A DNA stretch of 64,000 nt, from the IMG/VR virus record IMGVR_UViG_3300034073_003340, positions 248,001 through 312,000 of that record; one strand, 5' to 3'. The position numbers and the translations under genes are program-made. Shown here in pieces: positions 1 through 7,919 of this stretch. The stretch is from a virus. How positions within the stretch are numbered: position 1 is the first letter of the stretch; each line of letters opens with the position of its first letter. A model generated the notes under the pieces. It was not told where the DNA came from. It made no database searches and was given only the letters and a program-made list of their open reading frames with translations.

Positions 1-922
1 TCCAAAGATCAATGGCTAGATTTTCTTCATTGCGAATCAAGTAAGGAAGATCACCTGTATCCAACTTGTCCCAAGACTTTAGATATTCACTTACCCTAGG
101 ATCCAAATGGTCATGATTACCCTCGCGAGCCAACTTGCTGGAAATATTACTGCGCGGCACACAAATGTGGTTAGAGGGCAGCGCCTTAGCGAACCCCTGG
201 TTGTCTGAGCCAAAAACGTATACGACTTTGATTCCATCCGATATGTGTTTTTGGATCGATTCAGTCAGCCTTGCTACCACATCAGTAAAATTGATTTCAG
301 CTGGCATATAGCGTGAGGCCCAAGGATCACAGGATAACCAGCTGCTATCCTGCGTGGCGAGTTCTACCATAGCACAACGGTGAACCGCAGGGATGGCCGC
401 GGTTCCGTTATACTTTTGGCCCACATAACTATCATGACCTGGTGAGAAGAACCCTGCGATTACCTGTGATTTGCCATCCTGTTCTATGAGCTCACGGGCT
501 GCTTCCATCATGGCAATATGACCGTTATGGATTGGTGCCATGCCACCAGTGGTCACTAGGACCACTCGTCTCTTTCCGCTACTGGTTTTGTAATTTTCGA
601 TCAGCTTGTGGAAAGAAGTGGTCAAAAACATTGGATCATAGGCTTTATGATCCTTGGCTAACTTTTCCAGGCCGTCATCAAAAAAGCCAGCATCATAGAG
701 AACTTGAGTGTTCTGATATTGGCTGTAGAGATAGTGATAACAAGGGTCACTTAGCGCCTTCCAAGCATATCGCTGGTCAGGGGTCATCGCTCCTTTTTCT
801 TGAAGCGTATAACCATACTCAGCAGCTTCTGAGGGTAGAATGGCCGGATCGACCCCGAGAATCTCATATAGATTCTCAAGAGGTCGATACATTGTTATAC
901 CACAGGCGTAAGTATCTGTCAT
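1..922 (-). CDS. NMN/NaMN adenylyltransferase-like protein with J-domain-like N-terminus (C-terminus cut by window edge)
   Basis: Read directly from the reverse strand: open from an ATG at 922 to the window edge (307 codons). Residues about 11-65 resemble a DnaJ J-domain (LYEILGV near the start, ALSDP near the end) but no HPD triad is visible. After residue 120 comes a nucleotidyltransferase fold: a hydrophobic strand, then GGMAPIHNGH, the GxxxPxHxGH nucleotide-binding motif of NMN/NaMN adenylyltransferases, and later SNISSKLAR, which matches the ISSxxxR motif. Such enzymes join NMN or NaMN to AMP in NAD synthesis; NadE lies 9 kb upstream. A TTGACA box at 952-957 lies just before the start, with no good Shine-Dalgarno. 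Substrate and J-domain role are inferred. Confidence 0.75.
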   Translation of the reverse strand, partial: MTDTYACGITMYRPLENLYEILGVDPAILPSEAAEYGYTLQEKGAMTPDQRYAWKALSDPCYHYLYSQYQNTQVLYDAGFFDDGLEKLAKDHKAYDPMFLTTSFHKLIENYKTSSGKRRVVLVTTGGMAPIHNGHIAMMEAARELIEQDGKSQVIAGFFSPGHDSYVGQKYNGTAAIPAVHRCAMVELATQDSSWLSCDPWASRYMPAEINFTDVVARLTESIQKHISDGIKVVYVFGSDNQGFAKALPSNHICVPRSNISSKLAREGNHDHLDPRVSEYLKSWDKLDTGDLPYLIRNEENLAIDLW

Positions 923-961
923 GTAGCCTATCTGCTACCAAACTGGTGACCTGTCAACCAC

Positions 962-1360
962 TCAGTAGCCAAAAAGACCAGCCCCACCCAGACAGTCGAT
1001 TTCTTCCTTGATCGGCTTTTGGCCCACGGCTTCAAGAACTTTGTTTTGGTTGTAGATGAGCATAGCTTTTTCGCTGAGTTCCTGGGCCTTGATATCCAGG
1101 TCGTGAGCTTCTTTAGCGGTCAGCTTTCGATCAGCCAAAGCCTTGGCGAGATCCATCTTCAAAGCGTTACAGTCGCCCCTTGAATAGCCACTGTCGATTA
1201 TTTCGCTGGCTTGGTCATATTCATAGCGGCCCACTTCCTGATCAGGGCGAACCAACCAGTCTGGCAACATATGCCAAACGCCAGCGACCCCAGCACCCAC
1301 ACAAATCAGCATAATCGAGATGCCAAAAATATCTCGACCACCCTGAGAAATTTTAGCCAT
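962..1360 (-). CDS. small membrane-anchored protein, unknown function
   Basis: 132 residues. Residues about 13-30 form one hydrophobic segment; the rest is soluble, charged and probably helical, rich in Ala, Lys and Glu. The start ATG overlaps the stop of the upstream gene by 8 bases, so the two are probably co-transcribed and translationally coupled. I recognise no family. Confidence 0.7.
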   Translation of the reverse strand: MAKISQGGRDIFGISIMLICVGAGVAGVWHMLPDWLVRPDQEVGRYEYDQASEIIDSGYSRGDCNALKMDLAKALADRKLTAKEAHDLDIKAQELSEKAMLIYNQNKVLEAVGQKPIKEEIDCLGGAGLFGY

Positions 1361-1754
1361 TGATTATATCCCATTCACTTGCGATGTATGCGTAGTAGGA
1401 ATTTTCCTCGATACGCATGAAGTTGCTGGTCACGCTGGTCGAGCGTTCCACATAGGCGTTGCCCCGGATAGCCTGGCGCATGATGCTCTCACAGATGAAC
1501 TTGACCACTGCCTCTTCATCCTGAGGCTGGGCCGGGCTCAGCATAACCGCGTCGCGAGCAGATTCCCAAACGGAAATCGATACCAGGTAATGATTGGCGA
1601 CCTGTGCGCGGGCTGCGGTGCGCATTGCGCTCTCTGCCCACGAAAACGCATGAACGGCGTTGGTTTCCAGATCGTTCTTGAACTTCGCCAGTTCGACATC
1701 ATTGGCAGTAACCGCATTGGTGAAGAACCGCTTGATTTCTGCGAGGGTAATCAT
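1353..1754 (-). CDS. hypothetical early protein
   Basis: 133 residues starting MITLAEIKRFF. This start is chosen over an upstream ATG because GGAGATCGGAA lies directly before it and a promoter (1787-1814) lies between. No signal peptide or membrane segment; no recognisable domain. First gene of a two-gene unit with the membrane protein downstream. Confidence 0.75.
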   Translation of the reverse strand: MITLAEIKRFFTNAVTANDVELAKFKNDLETNAVHAFSWAESAMRTAARAQVANHYLVSISVWESARDAVMLSPAQPQDEEAVVKFICESIMRQAIRGNAYVERSTSVTSNFMRIEENSYYAYIASEWDIING

Positions 1755-1786
1755 TTCCGATCTCCTTTGTGACTTGCTATTCACCA

Positions 1787-1814
1787 GTTCTAACAGAAAC
1801 AGGGTAGATGTCAA
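1787..1814 (-). promoter_or_regulatory. early-type promoter
   Basis: TTGACA (1809-1814), 16-bp spacer, TAGAAC (1787-1792) preceded by TGT. Drives the gene starting at 1754. Confidence 0.8.
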
Positions 1815-1827
1815 CCATATTCATGGA

Positions 1828-1852
1828 AAGAGCGGGGAAAACCCCCGCTCTT
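1828..1852 (-). terminator. hairpin terminator after the Hsp20 gene
   Basis: Ten-base-pair stem AAGAGCGGGG/CCCCGCTCTT with a short loop, flanked by A and T tracts, directly behind the Hsp20 stop. It could act in both directions. Confidence 0.75.
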
Positions 1853-1854
1853 TT

Positions 1855-2253
1855 TTAGCCGATGGCAATCTGCCTTGGCTTTGCTTCTTCGGGCATTTCC
1901 CGAATTAGGTCAATTAGGAGCAAACCGTGCTCAAGCTTTGCTTCTTTGACATGGACATAATCACCTAGTTTCCATTCTCTAGCAAAGTCCCTGAACGCGA
2001 TTCCTCGATGGATGACCTCAACTGAATCTTCAACAGGTTCCTTTTTACCCTTGACGAGAAGGTAACCATTATTCTCAACAATTGAAATATCATCCTGGGA
2101 ATAACCAGCAACCGCAATAGTCACGCGGAAGTGATCCTCGGAGATTTTCTCAATGTTGTAATGGGGAAAGGTTGGTTGAGTATGGTCGAAGAAACGGTCC
2201 AGGCTGTCTAGACCAATGCCATAACGAAACAGACGATTAACTGTAGAATCCAT
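1855..2253 (-). CDS. Hsp20/alpha-crystallin small heat-shock protein
   Basis: 132 residues. The order matches IbpA-type small heat-shock proteins: N-terminus with FFD near residues 21-23, then an alpha-crystallin domain (about 30-125) with YNIEKISEDHFRVTIAVAGY, GYLLVKGKK and GIAFRDFAREWKLG. Members bind unfolding proteins and hold them for refolding. Ribosome site AAGGAGGA seven bases before the ATG. The upstream gene ends in a hairpin at 2275-2308 and I see no consensus promoter after it, so expression may depend on read-through. Small heat-shock proteins are known in some large phages; the client is unknown. Confidence 0.93.
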   Translation of the reverse strand: MDSTVNRLFRYGIGLDSLDRFFDHTQPTFPHYNIEKISEDHFRVTIAVAGYSQDDISIVENNGYLLVKGKKEPVEDSVEVIHRGIAFRDFAREWKLGDYVHVKEAKLEHGLLLIDLIREMPEEAKPRQIAIG

Positions 2254-2274
2254 AAATCCTCCTTAAAAAGCGAG

Positions 2275-2308
2275 AAACGTGATCGGCCCAAAGGCACCGA
2301 TCACGTTT
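2275..2308 (-). terminator. hairpin between the membrane-protein gene and hsp20
   Basis: Twelve-base-pair inverted repeat AAACGTGATCGG/CCGATCACGTTT with a 10-nt loop. T-rich on the plus-strand side, so termination on the minus strand may be only partial. Confidence 0.6.
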
Positions 2309-2355
2309 TATTTATTTTGGAGGAATCTGGAAATCAATATTTTAGATGAGGACAA

Positions 2356-2541
2356 TTACTCGTTCATGTGGTCGATTGCCACGTAGTTGGGATTGCTCAG
2401 CATGGCCACACACTGGTAGGACTTGTTACCATCAGCGCGACATTCCTGGTAGAGCATGTAGTTCCAGATCGCACCGGCGACCATGAGAAGCGGAACGAGA
2501 ATGAACATTCCGCCGACGACGATTCTGGGGAAGCGAGACAT
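2356..2541 (-). CDS. small membrane protein
   Basis: 61 residues with one strong hydrophobic segment at about 7-28, then a short soluble tail with two Cys (positions about 34 and 44) that could form a disulphide if exported. Ribosome site AAGGAT. It shares a transcript with the 17-codon ORF just upstream. Confidence 0.65.
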   Translation of the reverse strand: MSRFPRIVVGGMFILVPLLMVAGAIWNYMLYQECRADGNKSYQCVAMLSNPNYVAIDHMNE

Positions 2542-2574
2542 TTTGGAATCCTTTCTTACTTTATTCGCTTATGA

Positions 2575-2628
2575 TCAAACCACCGCTCTGCGTGAGGGTT
2601 GCTTCCCCAACCAGGGTGGTACGGGCAT
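2575..2628 (-). CDS. 17-residue leader-type ORF
   Basis: ATG with a perfect phage-type ribosome site (GGAGATCGAAT) 30 bases after a consensus promoter; reads MPVPPWLGKQPSRRAVV then TGA. Pro- and Arg-rich. It could be a real microprotein or a leader affecting the membrane-protein gene 34 bases downstream. Confidence 0.45.
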   Translation of the reverse strand: MPVPPWLGKQPSRRAVV

Positions 2629-2658
2629 ATTCGATCTCCTGATATTGCCTACGACTCT

Positions 2659-2686
2659 GGTATAGCGTATTCTACACTAGAGTCAA
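2659..2686 (-). promoter_or_regulatory. early-type promoter
   Basis: TTGACT (2681-2686), 16-bp spacer, TATACC (2659-2664). Drives the 17-codon ORF and the membrane protein. Confidence 0.8.
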
Positions 2687-2692
2687 CCACAC

Positions 2693-2890
2693 TCAATCCT
2701 CTTTGGGAAGAAAGCTCACAAACTCACGAGCAGCCCAGATCTCACCCTGTTCCTCACCACGTGAGTAGGCGTCGTCGATATTGCCTCCGCAATATTCGTG
2801 GACCTCGAAATCCGGGTCATCTCCGTCGGCTTCCTGTGCTGCTAGCTTCTTCATGCGAGCAACGTATTCATCTGGGATTTCAATCAACAT
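2693..2890 (-). CDS. hypothetical acidic protein
   Basis: 65 residues, strongly acidic, ribosome site AAGGAG before the ATG. The N-terminus, IEIPDEYVARMKKLA, resembles an amphipathic helix after a short strand. No recognisable family. Last gene of a unit led by the WGR-like gene. Confidence 0.6.
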   Translation of the reverse strand: MLIEIPDEYVARMKKLAAQEADGDDPDFEVHEYCGGNIDDAYSRGEEQGEIWAAREFVSFLPKED

Positions 2891-2921
2891 GATGATTTCA
2901 CTCCTTATGCGTCAATCCAAA

Positions 2922-3074
2922 CTATCCATCCTGGATCGTGACTGATTCGGCATCGCCGGATTGACAACTGTCATTCCAGTTTATGGTAACCGCCTCATCC
3001 AGCTTGTCCTCCGGGATACCGTTGAGGGTATCCCGGAGTTGGCGCACGGTGAGCATTTGCCGGCTGTTTTCCAT
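2922..3074 (-). CDS. hypothetical 50-residue protein
   Basis: Read from the reverse strand: ATG at 3072-3074 one base after the TGA of the upstream gene, stop TAG at 2922-2924. Begins MENSRQMLTVRQLRDTL and has an acidic C-terminus. Spacing suggests translational coupling within the operon. No known family. Confidence 0.6.
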   Translation of the reverse strand: MENSRQMLTVRQLRDTLNGIPEDKLDEAVTINWNDSCQSGDAESVTIQDG

Positions 3075-3075
3075 A

Positions 3076-3405
3076 TCAGTGGCGGGTGTTCAGCTGGCCG
3101 CGCGACATTGCGCTGAAATACTGGCTGGGCATATCGGCCGCGAGACGCGGTGCCAGTATTGCCTGGTAGTTATTGCCCATGACCTCATAGCCCTTGTTGA
3201 GCTTGGCGCGGAGCAGGTCGCGGGGCATGCCGTTGATTTCGGTCTTGAACTTCAGCTTGCCATTGCGGCGACCCCAAAAGCGGACCATCGTGGTGCCGAT
3301 CTTGGCTAGACCCCACACCTTGTCGTTCTGTGCCGCACCGCCGCGGAGACCGCGGTCACCTTCATTGTGGAAGTGGGCCGCCACGAGAATTTCAACCTGT
3401 GCCAT
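3076..3405 (-). CDS. small WGR-like domain protein
   Basis: 109 residues starting MAQVEILV, chosen because GGAGATCGAAT precedes it. The middle reads VWGLAKIGTTMVRFWGRRNG and later KLNKGYEVM, which fits a WGR domain (a nucleic-acid-binding module of PARPs and some stand-alone bacterial proteins): the WGR triplet sits inside a strand-rich stretch and KGY lies near the end. No catalytic domain is attached. First gene after its own promoter (3439-3466). Family assignment is by motif only. Confidence 0.55.
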   Translation of the reverse strand: MAQVEILVAAHFHNEGDRGLRGGAAQNDKVWGLAKIGTTMVRFWGRRNGKLKFKTEINGMPRDLLRAKLNKGYEVMGNNYQAILAPRLAADMPSQYFSAMSRGQLNTRH

Positions 3406-3438
3406 ATTCGATCTCCTGTTTGTGTTTCCGATAAACAA

Positions 3439-3466
3439 GTTCTAGCAGAAACTGGTGAAGTGTCAA
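3439..3466 (-). promoter_or_regulatory. early-type promoter
   Basis: TTGACA (3461-3466), 16-bp spacer, TAGAAC (3439-3444) with TGC before it. Confidence 0.85.
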
Positions 3467-3527
3467 CCAGTTTCTCACCGGGATATTAAAAAGGAATGGT
3501 TTTCGAGGTTGCCCTTACTACTGGTGC

Positions 3528-3842
3528 TTAAGAGCACCAGTAGCTTTCGCTGGCCACGCTACAGGCGTAGGGGGTGTCGATGGGCTCTTCGACCAGCTTG
3601 CCGGTCATCATGTTGACCACCAGCTTGTGACCATCGCGCGGGGTGGGGATCTTCAGCGCCGACTTGATAAACTGGTGAGCAGCCTTTGCCGTGCGGAAAG
3701 TGTTGACGAAATCGCGAGGGGCCTTGGGAACATAATAGCCGTCAGCGAGGGCGATCGAAACCTGCTCGTTGTCCGAGGTGAGGTTGAGCCACTTTACCCG
3801 CTTGTCCAGAGCCAGCTTTGCGAGGACCTTACCGTTCTTCAT
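3528..3842 (-). CDS. hypothetical early protein
   Basis: 104 residues, Lys-rich, ribosome site GGAGATCGAAC, single-gene unit with its own promoter. No membrane segment or familiar motif. Confidence 0.7.
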   Translation of the reverse strand: MKNGKVLAKLALDKRVKWLNLTSDNEQVSIALADGYYVPKAPRDFVNTFRTAKAAHQFIKSALKIPTPRDGHKLVVNMMTGKLVEEPIDTPYACSVASESYWCS

Positions 3843-3875
3843 GTTCGATCTCCTGTTTGCGTTTCCTATGTCACA

Positions 3876-3903
3876 GTTCTACACTCTGGTGAACAGGAGT
3901 CAA
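3876..3903 (-). promoter_or_regulatory. early-type promoter
   Basis: TTGACT (3898-3903), 16-bp spacer, TAGAAC (3876-3881). Confidence 0.82.
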
Positions 3904-3931
3904 CCAGAATCTCACCAGTTTTCAAATTAGA

Positions 3932-4267
3932 TTAGGGCAAGAGACTCCCGAGATCAAAATTGGGATCATCAATCAGGCCGTCCGCACACGTCGGTGATTC
4001 CAGATAGAAGTCGGCATCGAAATCACCAGTGTCATCCAACTGGAATAGTTTGAAACCATGGGCTTCGGAAACCAATAGCGGATCATCTTCCTTGCGCTGG
4101 GTATCCAGGCAGTTGATATCATAGTCCTTGGCCTCAACACTTTTTTCCCAGCGGAGATAAGCTGCGACGCTGGTAAAGGTCTTGGTCCGGTCAATCATGC
4201 GACCAGGGGTGGTATAATGAGCGGTGATCTCGGTGATTGTTTCCGGATTGTCGAACTGCGTTGCCAT
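3932..4267 (-). CDS. hypothetical acidic early protein
   Basis: 111 residues starting MATQFDNP with GGAGATCGACA before it; an upstream ATG is rejected because it lies upstream of the promoter's start point. The C-terminal half is very acidic (many Asp). Unknown function. Confidence 0.7.
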   Translation of the reverse strand: MATQFDNPETITEITAHYTTPGRMIDRTKTFTSVAAYLRWEKSVEAKDYDINCLDTQRKEDDPLLVSEAHGFKLFQLDDTGDFDADFYLESPTCADGLIDDPNFDLGSLLP

Positions 4268-4296
4268 TGTCGATCTCCTTTGTCTGCCTATAACCC

Positions 4297-4324
4297 ACAG
4301 TAGCAGAACTGGTGAGAACGTCAA
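4297..4324 (-). promoter_or_regulatory. early-type promoter
   Basis: TTGACG (4319-4324), 16-bp spacer, TACTGT (4297-4302). The TGA stop of the upstream gene lies inside the -35 box. Confidence 0.75.
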
Positions 4325-4740
4325 CCAGTTTTTGTCAAAAGATTGAAAATTTCATCCCAATCAGTCTCTGGATCAAAACCGGCCTTGTCATCGAGCAGAA
4401 TGCTAAAGTAGAACTTTCGCTCAAAGTTACCCGAAGGCGTGTTGGCAATCTCAGGGTTCTCGTTGAAGTAGTCAACCTTGATCCCATGTTGAGCGAGAAA
4501 GCTGATGATCGCCGGATATTCCTCTGGGTGGCACGATGACCAGATGATCAAACGATAGTCAGGAACACCTGAGATAAGCTTGAGGGTCTCAACGGCTTTT
4601 GGAGTGGTAAAGGCATATGCGCCTTGTTCATAGTTGGATCGGAACACCACTCCATGAAGGTCAACCGCCCAATAGATAAGCGGTTCATTCCGCTCAATCG
4701 AAACTTTCAAGGCTCGATTGATTGCTTTGATGATGCTCAT
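4321..4740 (-). CDS. HAD-superfamily-like hydrolase
   Basis: 139 residues. After an N-terminal helix comes YWAVDLHGVVF, placed like HAD motif I but with DLHG rather than DxD; LIIWSSC at about residue 65 resembles motif II (hydrophobic strand then Ser) and ILLDDKAGF near residue 116 resembles the acidic motif IV. HAD enzymes are often phosphatases. The substitution of the second Asp by His leaves activity uncertain. Ends inside the next promoter's -35 box (K-T-G-stop). Confidence 0.55.
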   Translation of the reverse strand: MSIIKAINRALKVSIERNEPLIYWAVDLHGVVFRSNYEQGAYAFTTPKAVETLKLISGVPDYRLIIWSSCHPEEYPAIISFLAQHGIKVDYFNENPEIANTPSGNFERKFYFSILLDDKAGFDPETDWDEIFNLLTKTG

Positions 4741-4759
4741 GAGATCCTCTTGAATGGTA

Positions 4760-4780
4760 GCAGGGGGCCTGGCCCCCTGC
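4760..4780 (-). terminator. GC-rich intergenic hairpin
   Basis: Nearly perfect inverted repeat GCAGGGGGCC/GGCCCCCTGC around one base, between two genes. No U tract follows, so this may be a processing or RNA-stability hairpin rather than a terminator. Confidence 0.45.
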
Positions 4781-4789
4781 CGTTAGCAA

Positions 4790-5152
4790 TCACTTGCGGA
4801 AGAGAGCATCCAGCCGGTCACTGGCTTCGATGAGATCCAGGATACCCTTCTTGGTCATGTAGCCCACCGTCCGCGACTGCCAGGCATCACCATAGGGCAG
4901 ATGGACGAGGAAAAACTTGACCTTGGCGTTGCTGCCGCGCGGGGCTTCTGCCACCATGTATTGCGCATAACCATCGGCAACACCCTCGCGATAGATGCGT
5001 CCCGTATTCTTGCCAGTATATCCGAGATCGGTGAGATACTTCTTGACCGCTTCCTGGTGGGCTTCTTCGGCGGCAATCGCCTTGGCATGGTCGTAGTTCA
5101 TGTAATCGACCTCAGGTGCCGGGACTTCTGCGGGCAGGGAATAGACCTTCAT
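4790..5152 (-). CDS. hypothetical early protein
   Basis: 120 residues, ribosome site GGAGATAACAG. Alternating strands and helices, with KVKFFLVHLPYGDAW in the second half. Unknown family; single-gene unit behind a consensus promoter. Confidence 0.7.
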   Translation of the reverse strand: MKVYSLPAEVPAPEVDYMNYDHAKAIAAEEAHQEAVKKYLTDLGYTGKNTGRIYREGVADGYAQYMVAEAPRGSNAKVKFFLVHLPYGDAWQSRTVGYMTKKGILDLIEASDRLDALFRK

Positions 5153-5185
5153 CTGTTATCTCCTATGTGTGTCTGCGATAAACCA

Positions 5186-5213
5186 ATCTTAGCAGAATAG
5201 GAGAATTAGTCAA
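5186..5213 (-). promoter_or_regulatory. early-type promoter
   Basis: TTGACT (5208-5213), 16-bp spacer, TAAGAT (5186-5191). Confidence 0.8.
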
Positions 5214-5220
5214 CCAGATT

Positions 5221-5610
5221 TCACCAGGCAATTTCACCTGATTTCTTGGCCCGTTCATATTCGGCCCAGGGATCCTCAAACAAAGCGGCGGGACAGATGT
5301 GATCGTCACCATACTTACATTCATACCGCTCAGTTGGTATTTCATCCCCTATTACGTCATCATAGCTCAACCCATAGCAATGTCTCATGTGAGTCCAATA
5401 AAAGGGATCACTGGGCTTTAGACGTTGATCTCTCGTAACTTCTGCCTGTGCGACTCTGAGTTTGTTGGCAACATCATGTTTGATATCATTTAACTGTGAA
5501 ATGATATCAGTGAGGGCGTCGTGTCGATCAGCAAGTCCCTGGATGCTGTCTTCAATTTTGACGGCGCCAAGGGCTCGCAGGACCTTATGGAAGGTTGCTC
5601 GATCAGTCAA
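5221..5610 (-). CDS. hypothetical protein
   Basis: 129 residues. The first 70 look helical and possibly coiled-coil (heptad-like LTDIISQLNDIKHDVANKL). Overlaps the upstream gene by 8 bases. Last gene of a five-gene unit reaching back to about 7002. Function unknown. Confidence 0.65.
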   Translation of the reverse strand: MTDRATFHKVLRALGAVKIEDSIQGLADRHDALTDIISQLNDIKHDVANKLRVAQAEVTRDQRLKPSDPFYWTHMRHCYGLSYDDVIGDEIPTERYECKYGDDHICPAALFEDPWAEYERAKKSGEIAW

Positions 5611-6121
5611 GCCAGAATCCTAGCGCAGGAGCAGCCTTGGCATAGGCAGCTTGGAAGGTTTCTACCTCCATGATGGGATGGCGGAGGATCACCGTGTCCA
5701 CACATACTGGCTCACTCTCGAAGCCAACCAGACCGCCTATGAACGTGTTGACACCCTGTCCGTTCACAACCCACTTGCGCTGGGTAACGACCACGTAGTT
5801 ACCACGCTTGCGGACGATGTAGTAGGATTGGTCAGCGGAACGATCCCGCTCCACCCAATAGTATTCGCCTCGGCTCGCGAAGTCGCTGAGCAGCTTGCCG
5901 GAGTTGTTTCCCGCGACGTTGTCCATGAGGTATCGAAAAGCCGACTTGGGATCGCGCACTTTATCGAGGCGATTCCAGTAGCTAGTCTTTTGCTTATAGG
6001 ACTTCCTGTAGCCGCCACTGCTCATACCACTTGCGCGCAAGGACCGCTGCCATTTGCGTTCCTGGTGCTTGGCATATTGCTTGGGTGACATCTGCCAAAG
6101 CCGAGTGTTCTTTTTAGCCAC
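5603..6121 (-). CDS. hypothetical basic protein, GTG start
   Basis: 172 residues from a GTG at 6119-6121 with AAGGAGA before it; a longer frame reaches upstream but covers the preceding small gene. The N-terminal 60 residues are very basic (many Lys, Arg, Gln), suggesting nucleic-acid contact; the rest looks strand-rich. No recognised family. Its start overlaps the TAA of the upstream gene. Confidence 0.65.
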   Translation of the reverse strand: MAKKNTRLWQMSPKQYAKHQERKWQRSLRASGMSSGGYRKSYKQKTSYWNRLDKVRDPKSAFRYLMDNVAGNNSGKLLSDFASRGEYYWVERDRSADQSYYIVRKRGNYVVVTQRKWVVNGQGVNTFIGGLVGFESEPVCVDTVILRHPIMEVETFQAAYAKAAPALGFWLD

Positions 6122-6263
6122 GCGAAATCTCCTTGGGCTGAGTGAGGGAAAGGCTGTTGCGAACGAACTGCCGAAACTCGGCATCGCTCAGCTTGTCGTT
6201 GTCCACGTTGGCCCTCAGGGTGGCGCAGAGGCTTACGGCCATTTCGTCGGGGCTGGGCTTCAC
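6114..6263 (-). CDS. hypothetical 49-residue protein, GTG start
   Basis: Read from the reverse strand: GTG at 6261-6263 overlaps the TGA of the upstream gene (GTGA), with GGAG nine bases before it; TAA at 6114-6116 overlaps the GTG of the next gene. Begins VKPSPDEMAVSLCATL. The gene-to-gene overlaps on both sides support it. Confidence 0.6.
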   Translation of the reverse strand: MKPSPDEMAVSLCATLRANVDNDKLSDAEFRQFVRNSLSLTQPKEISRG

Positions 6264-6463
6264 TGTGGTCGAACTCCAATATAGGCGTAATCGTCCGCGA
6301 TCATAACTGAATAGTCCGCGGTCGTCACGCCGTTGATGGTGAAGTGGACGTCAATGACACCATGGCGCGTGACTTCGTGAGCCTCGTATCCCTGGCTTGT
6401 CATGTTTCCGATGAATTGACGAGCCTCCGCAATTGGGGTGCGGATCTGAATCATCAGCTTCAA
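6260..6463 (-). CDS. hypothetical 67-residue protein
   Basis: Small alpha/beta protein starting MKLMIQIRT, overlapping the previous stop (ATGA) and the next GTG start (GTGA). Unknown function. Confidence 0.65.
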   Translation of the reverse strand: MKLMIQIRTPIAEARQFIGNMTSQGYEAHEVTRHGVIDVHFTINGVTTADYSVMIADDYAYIGVRPQ

Positions 6464-7002
6464 CGCAGGCGCTCCTCGCAGAACGCCTTGTAGCGGCGCT
6501 CGAATTCATCCATGTCATCACGATGGATGCGGATACTATGATAGTCTCCGCTGTTGAGCGGGCGCGTTCCACCGTTGTGGCCTTTGCCGTTGTTGAACCG
6601 CAGTCCCTCACCCAGCGCGGGATAACCTTCGATCCGCCCCTCAATATAGCGCGAGCCATACTGACACTGCTGGCCGAGACGCGATCGGCAGAAATCACCA
6701 AAGAGGCTGTATCCACCGTCATTGAATTCAGGATGGATGATATCGCAATAGACTGCGGAGCCCAAAGCGCTCTCGTCGCACTTTTCGTCTTCGACGTTAG
6801 CAACCGGCGTGACAATGCCGGCTTCAACAAACATGGGAAGAAATTCCATCAGCAACCAACAGCGGTTGGGTTCTGCCTCGAGATGACGAGCACAGCAATA
6901 AGCGTCGACCTCCCAGTTGGATTCGAGGGAAAACATATTGCCGAATTCATTGAAGCAGACATCGACTTCCTGACAGTTATCGAGGGTATTCAGGATCTTC
7001 AT
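6460..7002 (-). CDS. hypothetical cysteine-rich protein
   Basis: 180 residues with about eleven Cys (for example YCCARH, YCDI, FCRSR, QCQY, FCEER) and several His and Asp. The spacing could bind metal but matches no family I know. Ribosome site AAGGAGATTGAAGC; leads a five-gene operon from its own promoter. Confidence 0.65.
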   Translation of the reverse strand: MKILNTLDNCQEVDVCFNEFGNMFSLESNWEVDAYCCARHLEAEPNRCWLLMEFLPMFVEAGIVTPVANVEDEKCDESALGSAVYCDIIHPEFNDGGYSLFGDFCRSRLGQQCQYGSRYIEGRIEGYPALGEGLRFNNGKGHNGGTRPLNSGDYHSIRIHRDDMDEFERRYKAFCEERLR

Positions 7003-7031
7003 GCTTCAATCTCCTTGCTGGCTATACAACC

Positions 7032-7059
7032 GTTCTAACAAATTCTGGTTAGGTGTCAA
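7032..7059 (-). promoter_or_regulatory. early-type promoter
   Basis: TTGACA (7054-7059), 16-bp spacer, TAGAAC (7032-7037). Confidence 0.85.
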
Positions 7060-7065
7060 CCAGAA

Positions 7066-7353
7066 TCAGTCAAACATGGATCCATCATAGGGCCGTCGCT
7101 TTGCGACCACTCTACCGTCGCGGATCAGCAGGAAGACCGGATGAATGGTCTCATTACTCATCCCCTTTGGCTCTTCGCCATAGAACGTCACGAAGTCCCC
7201 GTCCCGCGTTTCGCGGAACATACCCAGTCCCGCGCTGCCATCCATCTTGAGATAGCACTCGCTGAGCTTGTAAGGTAGCGAGTTGCCGACCTCGTCGATA
7301 AGGCACTTAGCGTTGTCGGTCTCGAACTCTCGACCCATAACTGTGAACTTCAC
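7066..7353 (-). CDS. hypothetical protein
   Basis: 95 residues, strand-rich, starting MKFTVMGREFE, overlapping the upstream stop by 4 bases. Ribosome site AGGAGATCGCTTC. Third gene of a three-gene unit. Unknown family. Confidence 0.65.
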   Translation of the reverse strand: MKFTVMGREFETDNAKCLIDEVGNSLPYKLSECYLKMDGSAGLGMFRETRDGDFVTFYGEEPKGMSNETIHPVFLLIRDGRVVAKRRPYDGSMFD

Positions 7354-7589
7354 GAAGCGATCTCCTGTTTGCGTTCGTATAGCCAGCCCATGATGAGCTC
7401 AATGTCGCGCTCCATGAAGCCTTCCATACCCAGGCTGCTCTTGAGATAGTCGAGAAAACGAACTTCGTCGTCGAAAATATCCGGGGCCTGCTTGAGCATC
7501 AGAATAATGCTATTGGCCTTCCAAGCCTTGAGAAAGCCAAAGCTAAAGGAGTTGGCATATTCCTGAAATTCCTTTGACAACTGGTTCAT
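7350..7589 (-). CDS. hypothetical protein
   Basis: 79 residues from the ATG preceded by GGAGATCGTAGC; mostly helical by composition. Overlaps both neighbours by 4 bases. Confidence 0.65.
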   Translation of the reverse strand: MNQLSKEFQEYANSFSFGFLKAWKANSIILMLKQAPDIFDDEVRFLDYLKSSLGMEGFMERDIELIMGWLYERKQEIAS

Positions 7590-7891
7590 GCTACGATCTC
7601 CGGGGTTGGGCAAGGGTTAATCCAAATCCCCTTCGCCAGGTGAGTGACTCGATCCATGTCTCCCTGTAGATAACAGGCAATCAATCGGATCATTGCGTGA
7701 TAGTTGGAATGAGAATAGGCCGTGCGATTGAATTCGCTCCAGGCCTGACTACGGTCGCGAACGATTTGAACATTCCAGCGACCATCAGCGCCTTTGCTGA
7801 ATGTGCCGACCTGCTCGCCGTTGCGTTGAATCTCATAATGACGATAGGCGGGGATCGGAGAATCTTTGGTAACCTTGAGCTGGATTTTCAT
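7586..7891 (-). CDS. hypothetical early protein
   Basis: 101 residues, first gene of a three-gene unit, ribosome site AGGAGATCGGAA. Strand-rich N-terminus and helical C-terminus. No recognised domain. Confidence 0.7.
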   Translation of the reverse strand: MKIQLKVTKDSPIPAYRHYEIQRNGEQVGTFSKGADGRWNVQIVRDRSQAWSEFNRTAYSHSNYHAMIRLIACYLQGDMDRVTHLAKGIWINPCPTPEIVA

Positions 7892-7919
7892 TTCCGATCT
7901 CCTTATTGCCTATTCTCTG

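Noticed and set aside
6433-7038. 201-codon plus-strand ORF
   Set aside because: Antisense to the 180-residue gene at 6460-7002 that has a promoter and ribosome site; no start signals of its own.
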